This document shows positions 44,263 to 52,177 of a DNA stretch of 52,177 nt, in pieces (position 1 is the first letter of the stretch; the number at the start of each line of letters is the position of its first letter). The position numbers and the translations under genes were made by a program. Below the pieces are notes generated by a model. The model did not search any database and had not been told where the DNA came from. It worked only from the letters and a program-made list of their open reading frames with translations. Source of the DNA: Klebsiella pneumoniae (GTDB lineage: Bacteria > Pseudomonadota > Gammaproteobacteria > Ga0077536); contig CAMCQE010000013.1 in assembly GCA_945876945.1 (NCBI GenBank), forward strand, positions 1-52,177, written 5' to 3'.

Positions 44263-45543
44263 ATGAGCGATGGCAAGAATTCCAAGGGCGGTGACAATGA
44301 CCGCCTGCTGTACTGCTCCTTCTGTGGGAAGAGCCAGCACGAGGTCCGCAAGCTAATCGCAGGACCCTCGGTGTTCATCTGCGACGAATGCGTCGAACTC
44401 TGCAATGACATCATCCGCGAGGAGATTCAAGACAAGTCCGCCTCGGCCGGTGGGAGCAAGTTGCCCGTCCCGCACGAGATTCGCGACATCCTTGATGAGT
44501 ACGTCATTGGTCAACCGCACGCCAAAAAGATTCTGGCCGTGGCGGTCTACAACCACTACAAGCGTCTCGAATCCCGCGTAAAGCAGGGCGAAGTTGAACT
44601 GGCCAAGAGCAACGTGCTACTCATCGGCCCGACCGGTAGCGGCAAGACCCTCTTGGCGGAAACGCTGGCTCGTTTGCTCAATGTGCCGTTCACGATCGCC
44701 GACGCCACCACCCTGACCGAAGCCGGTTATGTGGGTGAGGACGTTGAGAATATCATCCAGAAGCTGTTGCAGAAGTGTGATTACGACGTCGAAAAGGCCC
44801 AGACCGGCATCGTCTACATCGACGAAATCGACAAAATCTCGCGTAAGAGCGACAACCCTTCGATCACGCGGGATGTGTCTGGCGAGGGCGTGCAGCAGGC
44901 GCTACTCAAACTCATCGAGGGTACCGTTGCTTCGGTACCACCTCAGGGCGGACGCAAGCATCCTCAGCAGGAATTTCTGCAGGTGGATACCTCCAACATC
45001 CTGTTTATTTGCGGTGGCGCGTTTGCAGGCCTTGAGAAGATCATCCGCGACCGCTCCGAAAAGGGCGGTATCGGATTCTCGGCCGAAGTGAAGAGCAAAG
45101 ACGATCGTAAGACGACCGGTGAGGTTCTCCACCAGGTTGAACCGGAAGACCTCATTCGCTACGGGCTGATTCCTGAATTTGTCGGACGACTGCCTGTTTT
45201 GGCAGTGCTCGACGAACTTCACGAAGACCAACTCGTGCAGATTCTGACCGAACCCCGTAACGCGCTCACGAAGCAGTACGGCAAGCTGTTCGAAATGGAA
45301 GGCTGCACGCTCGAGTTCCGGGAAGACGCGCTTCGCGCGGTTGCCCGGAAAGCGGTTGAGCGGAAAACAGGTGCTCGCGGATTGCGGTCCATTCTTGAGT
45401 CCAACCTGCTCGACACGATGTACGACCTGCCGTCGCTTAACAACGTGTCGAAAGTTGTGGTTGATGAATCGGCGATTCGCGGTGAATCCAAGCCGCTGGT
45501 CATCTACGAAGGTGCCGAAATGCCGAAAGCTGCGGCCGACTAA
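44263..45543 (+). CDS. clpX: ATP-dependent Clp protease ATPase subunit
   Basis: AAA+ unfoldase that feeds ClpP. The N-terminal zinc domain holds YCSFCGK and [10 protein letters not shown]. The Walker A is GPTGSGKT at residues 122-129, the Walker B region is [10 protein letters not shown], and the pore loop GYVGEDVEN and sensor regions follow. The IGF-type ClpP-docking loop region reads GGIGFSAEV. It has 426 residues. The spacer of 165 bases to lon holds three hairpins. Confidence 0.98.
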   Translation: MSDGKNSKGGDNDRLLYCSFCGKSQHEVRKLIAGPSVFICDECVELCNDIIREEIQDKSASAGGSKLPVPHEIRDILDEYVIGQPHAKKILAVAVYNHYKRLESRVKQGEVELAKSNVLLIGPTGSGKTLLAETLARLLNVPFTIADATTLTEAGYVGEDVENIIQKLLQKCDYDVEKAQTGIVYIDEIDKISRKSDNPSITRDVSGEGVQQALLKLIEGTVASVPPQGGRKHPQQEFLQVDTSNILFICGGAFAGLEKIIRDRSEKGGIGFSAEVKSKDDRKTTGEVLHQVEPEDLIRYGLIPEFVGRLPVLAVLDELHEDQLVQILTEPRNALTKQYGKLFEMEGCTLEFREDALRAVARKAVERKTGARGLRSILESNLLDTMYDLPSLNNVSKVVVDESAIRGESKPLVIYEGAEMPKAAAD

Positions 45544-45589
45544 TTGAAGCCGCGTTGCCATTTCTGATTGCCAGGGCATATCCCGCCCG

Positions 45590-45615
45590 GGAGATCGGTC
45601 CATCGACCGGTCTCC
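45590..45615 (+). terminator. Hairpin 1 in the clpX-lon spacer
   Basis: GGAGATCGGT (45590-45599) pairs with ACCGGTCTCC (45606-45615): ten pairs including one U-G, loop of six. No T-tract follows, so termination would need Rho or another factor. It may also be a processing site. Confidence 0.45.
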
Positions 45616-45628
45616 TGCTCGCCTCCCC

Positions 45629-45650
45629 GGGCGCTCGATGAAAAGCGCCC
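45629..45650 (+). other. Hairpin 2 in the clpX-lon spacer
   Basis: GGGCGCT (45629-45635) pairs with AGCGCCC (45644-45650), seven perfect pairs and an eight-base loop. Confidence 0.5.
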
Positions 45651-45669
45651 AGTCATTGTTGGAACTGCA

Positions 45670-45686
45670 CCCGACGTGCCGTCGGG
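45670..45686 (+). promoter_or_regulatory. Hairpin 3 just before the lon ribosome-binding site
   Basis: CCCGACG (45670-45676) and CGTCGGG (45680-45686) form a very stable seven-pair stem with a three-base loop. It ends eight bases before GAGGA (45695-45699) of lon, so it is placed to affect translation or mRNA stability. Confidence 0.5.
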
Positions 45687-45708
45687 CCCGCATTGAGGAC
45701 CTGTGCCC

Positions 45709-48108
45709 ATGAGTACCAGTTCGCCCCTTATCCCTGTCTTGCCCTTGCGTGATGTGGTCGTTTATCCCCACATGGTCATTCCGCTGTTTGTCGGGCGCGA
45801 CAAGTCGATCAAGGCGCTGGAACGCGCCATGGACGAGACCAAGCAAATTCTGCTGGTCGCGCAACGGAGTGCCGCAGACGATAACCCGCAGCCGCGGGAC
45901 ATCCACGACATCGGCACCATTTCCAACATCCTCCAACTGCTGCGTTTGCCGGACGGCACCATCAAAGTGTTGGTTGAGGGTGTGCAGCGCGCCAAGGTCA
46001 CTCGCTTTGAAGACCTTGGCTACATGTTTGCTGCGGAAACCGAGTTACTGGAGCCCGAGCCGGGCTCGGAGCGTGACACCGAAGTGCTCACGCGTTCGCT
46101 GATGAACCAGTTCGACCAATACGTAAAGCTCAACAAGAAGGTCCCGCCAGAGATTCTGTCGTCACTGGCCAGCATTGATGACGCCTCCCGTTTGGCCGAC
46201 ACCGTTGCTGCCCACATGTCGATCAAGATCCAGGACAAACAGAAGGTTCTGGAGTTGATCGATCTCCACGAGCGGCTGGACCAGCTGCTGCTGATGCTGG
46301 AGACCGAAATTGACCTGCTGCAGGTTGAGAAGCGTCTGCGTGGCCGCGTGAAGAAGCAGATGGAGAAGAGCCAGCGCGAGTACTACCTGAATGAGCAGAT
46401 GAAGGCCATTCAAAGCGAACTCGGCGACATGGAAGACGGCACCAACGAGTTCGATGAAATTGCCAAGCGCATCAAACGCGCGGGCATGACGAAGGAAGCC
46501 CGTAAGCGGGCGGAGGCCGAACTCAAAAAGCTCCGCATGATGTCTCCCATGTCGGCGGAAGCAACGGTAGTCCGCAACTACATCGACTGGATGCTCAACG
46601 TGCCGTGGAAGCAGCGCTCGAAGATTAGTGCCGACATTGGCAACGCTGAAGCCATTCTCGATGAAGACCACTATGGTCTCGAGAAAGTGAAGGAACGGAT
46701 TCTGGAATACCTTGCTGTTCAGCAGCGGGTTAAGAAGATGAAGGGGCCCATCCTGTGTCTCGTCGGCCCTCCGGGTGTTGGCAAGACTTCGCTCGGGCGG
46801 TCTATCGCACGCGCCACCAATCGTAAATTCGTCAGGATGTCCTTGGGCGGGGTGCGGGATGAAGCCGAAATCCGTGGCCATCGCCGAACCTATGTAGGCT
46901 CACTGCCGGGCAAGATTCTGCAAAATCTGGCCAAGGTCGGCACCAAAAACCCGCTTTTCCTGCTGGACGAAGTGGACAAAATGGCAATGGATTTCCGAGG
47001 CGATCCGGCTGCGGCCCTGCTTGAGGTGCTCGACCCGGAACAGAACACCAGCTTCAATGACCACTATCTGGAAGTGGATTACGACCTTTCAGACGTGATG
47101 TTTGTGACCACTGCGAACAGCCTGAACATCCCCGCGCCCTTGCTGGACCGGATGGAAATCATTCGGCTCGCCGGTTACACCGAAGATGAGAAAGTCAGCA
47201 TCGCGCAGAAATATCTGTTGCCGAAGCAGATTGAAGCCAATGGCCTGAAGGCTTCGGAACTCAGCGTGAATGAAGCCGCGATACGCGACATCATTCGCTA
47301 TTACACGCGCGAAGCAGGGGTGCGTAGCCTTGAGCGTGAAATGGCCAATCTGTGCCGGAAAGTGGTGAAGCAGGTGCTGCAGAAACCCGCCGACAAGATG
47401 ATCACCATTACCCCCAAACTGCTTGATAAATATCTCGGCGTTAAGCGCTTCCGGTTTGGCCGGGCAGAAGAAGAAGATCGCGTCGGACAGGTCACCGGAT
47501 TGGCTTGGACCGAAGTGGGCGGCGACTTGCTCACGATTGAGGCCGTGGTGGTTCCGGGCAAAGGCAAGGAGACCTACACGGGACGCCTTGGTGATGTGAT
47601 GCAGGAGTCGATCAAGGCCGCGCTGACGGTGATTCGCAGTCGCGCTGCGTCGCTCGGGATCAAGCCTGATTTCTACCAACACAATGATGTGCACTTCCAC
47701 GTACCTGAGGGCGCGACGCCGAAAGACGGCCCGAGCGCTGGCGTCGGCATGTGCACCGCACTGGTCTCGGCACTGACCGGCATTCCTGTGCGCGCCGATG
47801 TCGCCATGACCGGCGAGATCACCTTGCGGGGTGAAGTCTTGCCGATCGGCGGACTGAAAGAAAAATTACTCGCCGCTTTGCGTGGCGGCATCAAGACGGT
47901 GGCCATTCCGCAAGAAAATGAGCGTGAATTGAAAGAGATTCCGGCTAACATCAAACAGGGACTGGAAATCAAACCGGTCCGCTGGATTGATGAGGTATTT
48001 ACCTTGGCGCTCCAACGCCAGCCGGAACCCCTTGCGGTGCCGTTTGAAGAAGCCGCCCCTGCGGTCACTGAAGAGACGGCGCCCGATGATTTAATTCGCG
48101 CGCATTGA
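45709..48108 (+). CDS. lon: ATP-dependent protease La
   Basis: Degrades misfolded and regulatory proteins. The LAN substrate domain is N-terminal ([20 protein letters not shown]). The AAA+ Walker A is GPPGVGKT at residues 353-360. The peptidase domain has Ser676 in [11 protein letters not shown] and Lys717 in [10 protein letters not shown], the catalytic dyad. The ATG at 45709 (799 residues) is preferred over a GTG at 45703, since GAGGA at 45695-45699 is spaced nine bases from the ATG and only three from the GTG. Length is near the 784 of E. coli Lon, with a short extra C-terminal tail. Confidence 0.98.
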   Translation: MSTSSPLIPVLPLRDVVVYPHMVIPLFVGRDKSIKALERAMDETKQILLVAQRSAADDNPQPRDIHDIGTISNILQLLRLPDGTIKVLVEGVQRAKVTRFEDLGYMFAAETELLEPEPGSERDTEVLTRSLMNQFDQYVKLNKKVPPEILSSLASIDDASRLADTVAAHMSIKIQDKQKVLELIDLHERLDQLLLMLETEIDLLQVEKRLRGRVKKQMEKSQREYYLNEQMKAIQSELGDMEDGTNEFDEIAKRIKRAGMTKEARKRAEAELKKLRMMSPMSAEATVVRNYIDWMLNVPWKQRSKISADIGNAEAILDEDHYGLEKVKERILEYLAVQQRVKKMKGPILCLVGPPGVGKTSLGRSIARATNRKFVRMSLGGVRDEAEIRGHRRTYVGSLPGKILQNLAKVGTKNPLFLLDEVDKMAMDFRGDPAAALLEVLDPEQNTSFNDHYLEVDYDLSDVMFVTTANSLNIPAPLLDRMEIIRLAGYTEDEKVSIAQKYLLPKQIEANGLKASELSVNEAAIRDIIRYYTREAGVRSLEREMANLCRKVVKQVLQKPADKMITITPKLLDKYLGVKRFRFGRAEEEDRVGQVTGLAWTEVGGDLLTIEAVVVPGKGKETYTGRLGDVMQESIKAALTVIRSRAASLGIKPDFYQHNDVHFHVPEGATPKDGPSAGVGMCTALVSALTGIPVRADVAMTGEITLRGEVLPIGGLKEKLLAALRGGIKTVAIPQENERELKEIPANIKQGLEIKPVRWIDEVFTLALQRQPEPLAVPFEEAAPAVTEETAPDDLIRAH

Positions 48109-48114
48109 CTACCG

Positions 48115-48147
48115 TGCCGCACGCACCTTGGATGCGTGCGTGTGGCA
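48115..48147 (+). other. Hairpin with bulge between lon and hupB
   Basis: GCACGCA (48119-48125) pairs with TGCGTGC (48133-48139), and TGCC (48115-48118) pairs with GGCA (48144-48147) across a four-base bulge. A copy of GTGCCGCAC recurs at 48163-48171, so an alternative pairing with GTGTGGCAC (48140-48148) is possible. No T-tract follows. Confidence 0.45.
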
Positions 48148-48211
48148 CACACACTGAAAGATGTGCCGCACAACAACCTGCGCATGACCCGAGATTCTAC
48201 AAAGGAAATTT

Positions 48212-48484
48212 ATGAACAAATCAGACCTCATCGACGCCGTCGCCGACGCTGCCGATATCAGCAAAATGTCTGCGACGCGCGCCGTCGATGCCGTCATTTC
48301 GGCGATCGGTGAAGCGCTTAAGGCCGGCGATACGGTGACCCTCGCGGGCTTCGGTAGCTTCCAGGCCAAAGTCCGTCCGGCCCGCACCGGCCGCAATCCG
48401 AAAACCGGAGAAGCCATTGCGATCGCAGAGAGTAAAGTTCCTGCATTCAAATCTGGCAAAGCGCTAAAAGATCTACTAAAGTAG
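48212..48484 (+). CDS. hupB: DNA-binding protein HU-beta
   Basis: A 90-residue nucleoid protein that bends DNA. The N-terminus is [18 protein letters not shown], the arm region has [18 protein letters not shown] with the intercalating proline, and the C-terminus is [26 protein letters not shown] lies before the start. It follows lon, as in E. coli, and is followed within ten bases by tRNA-Val, so the tRNAs are probably on the hupB transcript. Confidence 0.97.
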   Translation: MNKSDLIDAVADAADISKMSATRAVDAVISAIGEALKAGDTVTLAGFGSFQAKVRPARTGRNPKTGEAIAIAESKVPAFKSGKALKDLLK

Positions 48485-48494
48485 CGCTCCCTTC

Positions 48495-48570
48495 GGGTGC
48501 TTAGCTCAGTCGGGAGAGCGTCGCCTTTACACGGCGAAGGTCGTGGGTTCGAACCCCTCAGCACCCACCA
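48495..48570 (+). tRNA. tRNA-Val (TAC)
   Basis: The acceptor is GGGTGCT with AGCACCC, the loop TTTACAC gives TAC, and CCA is encoded. It begins 11 bases after the hupB stop. Confidence 0.97.
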
Positions 48571-48582
48571 GAGAAGGTCATT

Positions 48583-48659
48583 GGAGTGGTAGTTCAGTTG
48601 GTTAGAATACCGGCCTGTCACGCCGGGGGTCGCGGGTTCGAGCCCCGTCCACTCCGCCA
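48583..48659 (+). tRNA. tRNA-Asp (GTC)
   Basis: The acceptor is GGAGTGG with CCACTCC, the loop CTGTCAC gives GTC, the discriminator is G and CCA is encoded. It lies 12 bases after tRNA-Val. Confidence 0.97.
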
Positions 48660-48669
48660 AATCAATAGC

Positions 48670-48699
48670 CATCCCGTCGCGGGTTCCTGCGGCGGGATG
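48670..48699 (+). terminator. Stem-loop after tRNA-Asp, possible terminator
   Basis: CATCCCGTCGC (48670-48680) pairs with GCGGCGGGATG (48689-48699): eleven pairs with one U-G, loop of eight. It is strongly stable and well placed to end the hupB-tRNA transcript, but only a weak pyrimidine mix follows in place of a T-tract. Confidence 0.5.
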
Positions 48700-48796
48700 C
48701 GCCATTGACCACCAAGATTTGAACCATAGTTTCTAACCAGCGCGCACGGCCCCGGCGGGCACGGGGAATGTCGCCGAGTCGTGAGGTTTTACCGGC

Positions 48797-50704
48797 ATGA
48801 TGGAGTTCATCCGCGTACGCGCTCAAGGTCTGGTGGCGGTCGTCATCATCCTTCTGCTCTGTCTTACCTTCCTGCTCTGGGGCATCGAGTCCTACATCAG
48901 CGCTGCACGTCAGGTCATCGCCGGGAAAGTTAATGGCGAAGACATCCAGCTGTCGGAATACCAAAAATCCTTCGACCGCATGCGGCAACGGGCTCAGCAA
49001 GAGCAGGGCGCTGAGTTCGACGCGGAATTCTGGACGCGCGACACCACCAAGCAAAGAGTGCTTGATGCGCTGGTCGAAGAGCGTCTCGTCAAGCAATTAG
49101 TTGATAAGTCACGGTTAGTCATCGCCAACGACCAGCTCGCGCAATTTATCGGCAGCTCCGAAGCCTTCCGCGTTGACGGCAAGTTCTCGCCCGAACGGTT
49201 TAAAGAGATCGCCCTGATGATGGGCATGACGGACACTGGCCTCGAGCAGCAGATTCGCGCTGATTTAGCCCAACAGCAGCTTCGAGCGGGCGTTGCCCTC
49301 TCTGCCTTCGCGCTCAAAACCGAAGCGCAGCAATTAGCGCAATTGCTGGATCAAAAACGCGATATTGCGTACGCCATGGTGAAGCCGGCGGACGCCAAGT
49401 CAGCCGCCGTCACCGACGCTGAACTCGAGACCTATTACCAAGCGCATCAAGATGCTTTCCGCATTCCCGAAAAGCTCACGCTGGAATTCATCGAGTTAAA
49501 GCTTGAAGACCTTAAACGTGAAGTGGCAGTCGACGACAAAGCCTTACAGGACTACTACGACGCACACAAAGCGAACTACACCACGCAGGAACAGCGGAGC
49601 GTCAATCACGTTTTAATTGCGGTGAAAAAGGATGCGCCGGACAGCGCGGTTGAAGCTGCGAAGCTGAAGGCCTCCTTGTTCCGTGAGGTGATCGCCTCCG
49701 GGAAAAAGACCATCGAGCAGGTTGCGAAAGAATCCTCGGAAGACATCGGTTCAAAAGCCGAGGGTGGTGCCACAGGCTTCTTCCCGCGCGGCGTGATGGC
49801 GCCCGAGTTTGAAAAGGCCGCTTTCGATATGAAGGCTGGCGAGTTGAGTGAGCCCGTTAGAACTGACTTTGGATTTCACATTATCAAGCTGCAGGAAATT
49901 CGGGCCGGCGGCACGAAATCGCTGGCGGAGGCGCGCGCCGAAGTGGAAACGGCGTATCGCACCGAACAGGCAGAAGCGCTGCTGTCGGAGCGCGCCGAGC
50001 AATTCAGCGATGCGCTGAACGAGCACCCCGACTCGCTGGTCGCGGCCGGGGAGCGGCTTAAACTGAAAGCGGAAACCCTTACCGCCGCCGCGCGCGAGGT
50101 CATTACCGAGCGTTTCTCCGCGACGGTCGCCGCAGCGGCATGGGAGCCGGAAGTGCTCAATGAGGGCCTTGCGACGCCGGCCATCGATATCGGTAACAAC
50201 CGCATGGTCGCCTTGCGCGTGACCGCTCGCGAGCCGGCTAAAGTCCCGTCATTGGCCGAACTCAAGGACACCGTGACTGAACAGGTCCAGCAGGAAAAGG
50301 TGTACTCAGCGGCGACGGCGCAGGGCGAAGCCTTACTCGCCCGTCTGAAGAAGGGCGAGGCCGCTTCGGATGTGATGGCGCAAGAAAAGCTTGATTGGGT
50401 CAGGGTGATTAGCGCGAATCGGGAATCCACCGAGGTGAGCCGTGCTGTGGCTCGCGCCGCGTTCGGGGTGCCCTTGAAGGATACGGACGCGTCTGTGTTT
50501 GTCGGGGTTCGGCTTGGCACTGGCGCGTATGCGGTGGTGGAAGTCTCCCATCTCAGACTGCCCAAGCCGGAAGAGATTGAGGGACGAAAGGTCGCGGCGA
50601 TTCAGCGCGATACCGAGAGTTTTCGCCTCAGTTCTGCCTGGCGCGATTTCTTGGCGGAGCTCCGTGAGGAGGCCTCCATCAAGACCTACCTCAAGGTGCT
50701 TTAA
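48797..50704 (+). CDS. ppiD: Periplasmic folding factor PpiD, SurA/PpiC type
   Basis: An inner-membrane-anchored chaperone of the periplasm. It has 635 residues with one N-terminal membrane segment (about 12-33, GLVAVVIILLLCLTFLLWGI), a SurA_N-like helical region, and a parvulin domain at about residues 265-370 (RSVNHVLIAVKKD, GGATGFFPRGVMAPEFEKA, TDFGFHIIKLQEI). The C-terminal part is helical. It is transcribed away from the tRNAs and converges with fabI, 24 bases apart, the order of several gammaproteobacteria. Confidence 0.94.
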   Translation: MMEFIRVRAQGLVAVVIILLLCLTFLLWGIESYISAARQVIAGKVNGEDIQLSEYQKSFDRMRQRAQQEQGAEFDAEFWTRDTTKQRVLDALVEERLVKQLVDKSRLVIANDQLAQFIGSSEAFRVDGKFSPERFKEIALMMGMTDTGLEQQIRADLAQQQLRAGVALSAFALKTEAQQLAQLLDQKRDIAYAMVKPADAKSAAVTDAELETYYQAHQDAFRIPEKLTLEFIELKLEDLKREVAVDDKALQDYYDAHKANYTTQEQRSVNHVLIAVKKDAPDSAVEAAKLKASLFREVIASGKKTIEQVAKESSEDIGSKAEGGATGFFPRGVMAPEFEKAAFDMKAGELSEPVRTDFGFHIIKLQEIRAGGTKSLAEARAEVETAYRTEQAEALLSERAEQFSDALNEHPDSLVAAGERLKLKAETLTAAAREVITERFSATVAAAAWEPEVLNEGLATPAIDIGNNRMVALRVTAREPAKVPSLAELKDTVTEQVQQEKVYSAATAQGEALLARLKKGEAASDVMAQEKLDWVRVISANRESTEVSRAVARAAFGVPLKDTDASVFVGVRLGTGAYAVVEVSHLRLPKPEEIEGRKVAAIQRDTESFRLSSAWRDFLAELREEASIKTYLKVL

Positions 50705-50728
50705 CCGCTTCGCGCCAGGCGCGGTGTC

Positions 50729-51517
50729 TTAGCCGTAGACGCCGCCCGCGCCCATGATGTTGTAGCCGCAGTCCACATAGGTCACTTCGCCGGTGACAGC
50801 GGAGGCCAGATCAGAGCAGAGGAAGGCTGCAACGTTGCCAACTTCCTCAATCGTCACGTTCCGCCTCAGTGGCGCGTTCTTCTCAACGAAGTCCAGAAAT
50901 TTGCGCAGGTCCTTCACGCCCGAGGCGGCAAGCGTCTTGATGGGGCCGGCCGAGATCGCGTTCACTCGAATGCCCTCCGGGCCAATGCTTTCTGCCATGT
51001 AGCGGACGTTAGCCTCGAGGCTCGCTTTCGCTAAGCCCATCACGTTGTAGCTGGGCATGGTTCGCACCGCGCCCAGATAGCTCAACGTCAGCATGGCGCC
51101 TTTGCGTCCCTGCATCATGCGTCTTGCCGCATTGCCGAGCGCCGCGAAGCTGTAAGAGCTAATGTCGTGCGCTACTCGAAAACCTTCACGGGTCACCGAA
51201 TCGAGATACCCGCCGGCCAATTCCTCGCGCGGCGCATACGCCACCGAGTGCACCAGGATATCGAGATAACCCCAGTGGTCATCAAGCTTGTTGAACAGCG
51301 CCGCGATTTCTTCGTCGCTGGCCACTTCGCAGGGCAGGACGATTTCAGAACCACATTCCGCCGCAAAATCTTCCACGCGCGATTTGAGGCGCTCGTTCTG
51401 GTAGGTGAAGGCCAATTCCGCGCCTTCGCGACGCATGGCCTGCGCGATGCCCCATGCAATCGAGCGATTGCTTGCAACGCCAACGATCAGCGCTTTTTTA
51501 CCGTCTAACATGCCCAT
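50729..51517 (-). CDS. fabI: Enoyl-[acyl-carrier-protein] reductase (NADH)
   Basis: Last step of each fatty-acid elongation cycle. It is a 262-residue short-chain dehydrogenase of the FabI type: [20 protein letters not shown] at the NAD site, [32 protein letters not shown] holding the catalytic Tyr-X6-Lys, and C-terminal [14 protein letters not shown] stands eight bases before the start at 51517, which decides against the longer frame to 51553. It is divergent from the solute-binding lipoprotein gene and convergent with ppiD. Confidence 0.97.
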   Translation of the reverse strand: MGMLDGKKALIVGVASNRSIAWGIAQAMRREGAELAFTYQNERLKSRVEDFAAECGSEIVLPCEVASDEEIAALFNKLDDHWGYLDILVHSVAYAPREELAGGYLDSVTREGFRVAHDISSYSFAALGNAARRMMQGRKGAMLTLSYLGAVRTMPSYNVMGLAKASLEANVRYMAESIGPEGIRVNAISAGPIKTLAASGVKDLRKFLDFVEKNAPLRRNVTIEEVGNVAAFLCSDLASAVTGEVTYVDCGYNIMGAGGVYG

Positions 51518-51608
51518 GGTCTGTTCCTCCAGAAACGGCATTACTGCCCACAATTGCGGCCAGAGTGTACAGTGTCGATCATCGCTTTATAACCCTGAGC
51601 GCTTGCCG

Positions 51609-52177
51609 ATGCCGTCCTCCAGTGCGCGCGCTTTCGCCGGCCATTTGCGCCTTTATCGGGTGCTCGGTCTGCTCATGGTGCTGACCCTGTGTGCCTGCGG
51701 CACGCGCCCGCTGAACAACCCCTATCCGGCCGAAGACGCTTCCCGCTCGATTCTCTATTCCACCTTTGAGGCGCGTCCCAAGCATCTCGATCCCGCCACT
51801 TCGTATAACGAAAACGAAGCCGTGATCACGGCGCAGGTCTATGAGACGGTGGTGCAGTACCACTTTCTGAAGCGGCCGTATGAACTGCAGACGCTCACGG
51901 CAACTCAACTGCCCGAGCCCCGCTATTTCGACGCCGACGGTCACGAGCTGCCGGCCACCGCGCCGGAGGAAAAAGTGGCGCGCGTGGTATACCGCATCAG
52001 CCTCAAGCCCGGCATTCGCTATCAGCCCCATCCGGCCTTCGCGCGCGATGCAGATGGCCAATGGCGCTATCACGGGGCGCATTCATCGTTGCCCCCGAAC
52101 TTCAAGACGCTGCAGGATTTCCCGCTCACGGGGACTCGCGAACTGGTGGCAGAAGATTATGTTTACCAGATCAAGCG
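51609..52177 (+). CDS. Family-5 solute-binding lipoprotein, partial
   Basis: The gene starts at 51609 and runs off the window (189 complete codons). It has a signal sequence ending in the lipobox LTLCAC and then the opening of a peptide/nickel-type ABC-transporter binding protein: RPKHLDPATSYNENEAVITA, QVYETVVQYHF, VYRISLKPGIRYQPHP, and TGTRELVAEDYVYQIKR. The YETV and DYVYQIKR motifs are typical of SBP_bac_5. Peptide-transporter genes follow fabI in some gammaproteobacteria, so permease genes are expected beyond the edge. Confidence 0.85.
   Translation, partial: MPSSSARAFAGHLRLYRVLGLLMVLTLCACGTRPLNNPYPAEDASRSILYSTFEARPKHLDPATSYNENEAVITAQVYETVVQYHFLKRPYELQTLTATQLPEPRYFDADGHELPATAPEEKVARVVYRISLKPGIRYQPHPAFARDADGQWRYHGAHSSLPPNFKTLQDFPLTGTRELVAEDYVYQIK

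Noticed and set aside
45541-45570. Heat-shock (sigma-32) promoter before lon
   Set aside because: TTGAA is followed by CCAT at too short a distance to match the consensus.
50705-50728. Terminator between ppiD and fabI
   Set aside because: The self-complementary CGCGCCAGGCGCG allows only a five-pair stem and no T-tract follows.

Overview
This is a GC-rich chromosomal window, most likely from a gammaproteobacterium. The right half carries tig-clpP-clpX-lon-hupB-tRNA-Val-tRNA-Asp-ppiD-fabI followed by a peptide ABC transporter lipoprotein. This order, with lpxH and ppiB and a tRNA array just upstream, resembles the one I recall from Pseudomonas and relatives. No rRNA, CRISPR array, transposase or integrase is visible. 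Few hairpins are followed by a T-tract, so most transcript ends cannot be placed.

Left part (1-14277, nearly all minus strand). argG is followed upstream by an alpha/beta hydrolase, a Nudix hydrolase, and aceF and aceE (pyruvate dehydrogenase E2 and E1; no E3 gene alongside). An M17 aminopeptidase reads divergently from aceE. Next is a tightly coupled seven-gene minus-strand operon: an MmgE/PrpD protein, an exported hypothetical, a LOG-type nucleosidase, two different HAD hydrolases, a second exported hypothetical and a lipoprotein.

Middle part (14449-26711). An exported FAH/MhpD-fold protein that has apparently lost its metal ligands and an unidentified multi-pass membrane protein are followed by divergent ppsR and ppsA. 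The ppsR gene seems to use a rare ATC start codon. Then come an unidentified protein, divergent mtdA-like and fchA-like genes (interconversion of methylene- and methenyl-tetrahydropterin/folate C1 units), nadC divergent from egtD-ampD, then lpxH-ppiB, and a four-tRNA operon (Pro, Arg, His, Lys) with a good sigma-70 promoter.

Region of main interest (26926-40907). Seven plus-strand genes are joined by overlaps or gaps of a few bases, apart from one disputed start. They encode a membrane protein with two HX13H pairs (predicted diheme b), a membrane-anchored decaheme cytochrome c, an exported double GlcG/HbpS-domain protein, an SH3-domain outer-membrane barrel, a large decaheme cytochrome fused to an LVIVD-type beta-propeller, a five-heme c554-like cytochrome, and a cytosolic fusion of an FAD/NAD(P) reductase, two cyclic-nucleotide-binding domains and a four-cluster ferredoxin. 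In total there are 25 covalent heme motifs in the three c-type proteins. The set looks like a complete electron path from cytosol or quinone pool to the cell surface, and it does not match Mtr, Pio, Omb/Omc or Ext systems as I know them. It sits between tRNA-Lys and tRNA-Leu/tig, where relatives have a continuous tRNA array, which suggests acquisition as a block. Function and direction of electron flow cannot be read from sequence.

Right part (40920-52177). A SnoaL-like protein and an exported DUF4124-glutaredoxin protein (minus strand) precede tRNA-Leu and the proteostasis cluster. The clpX-lon spacer holds three hairpins in a row. The window ends inside a family-5 solute-binding lipoprotein gene.
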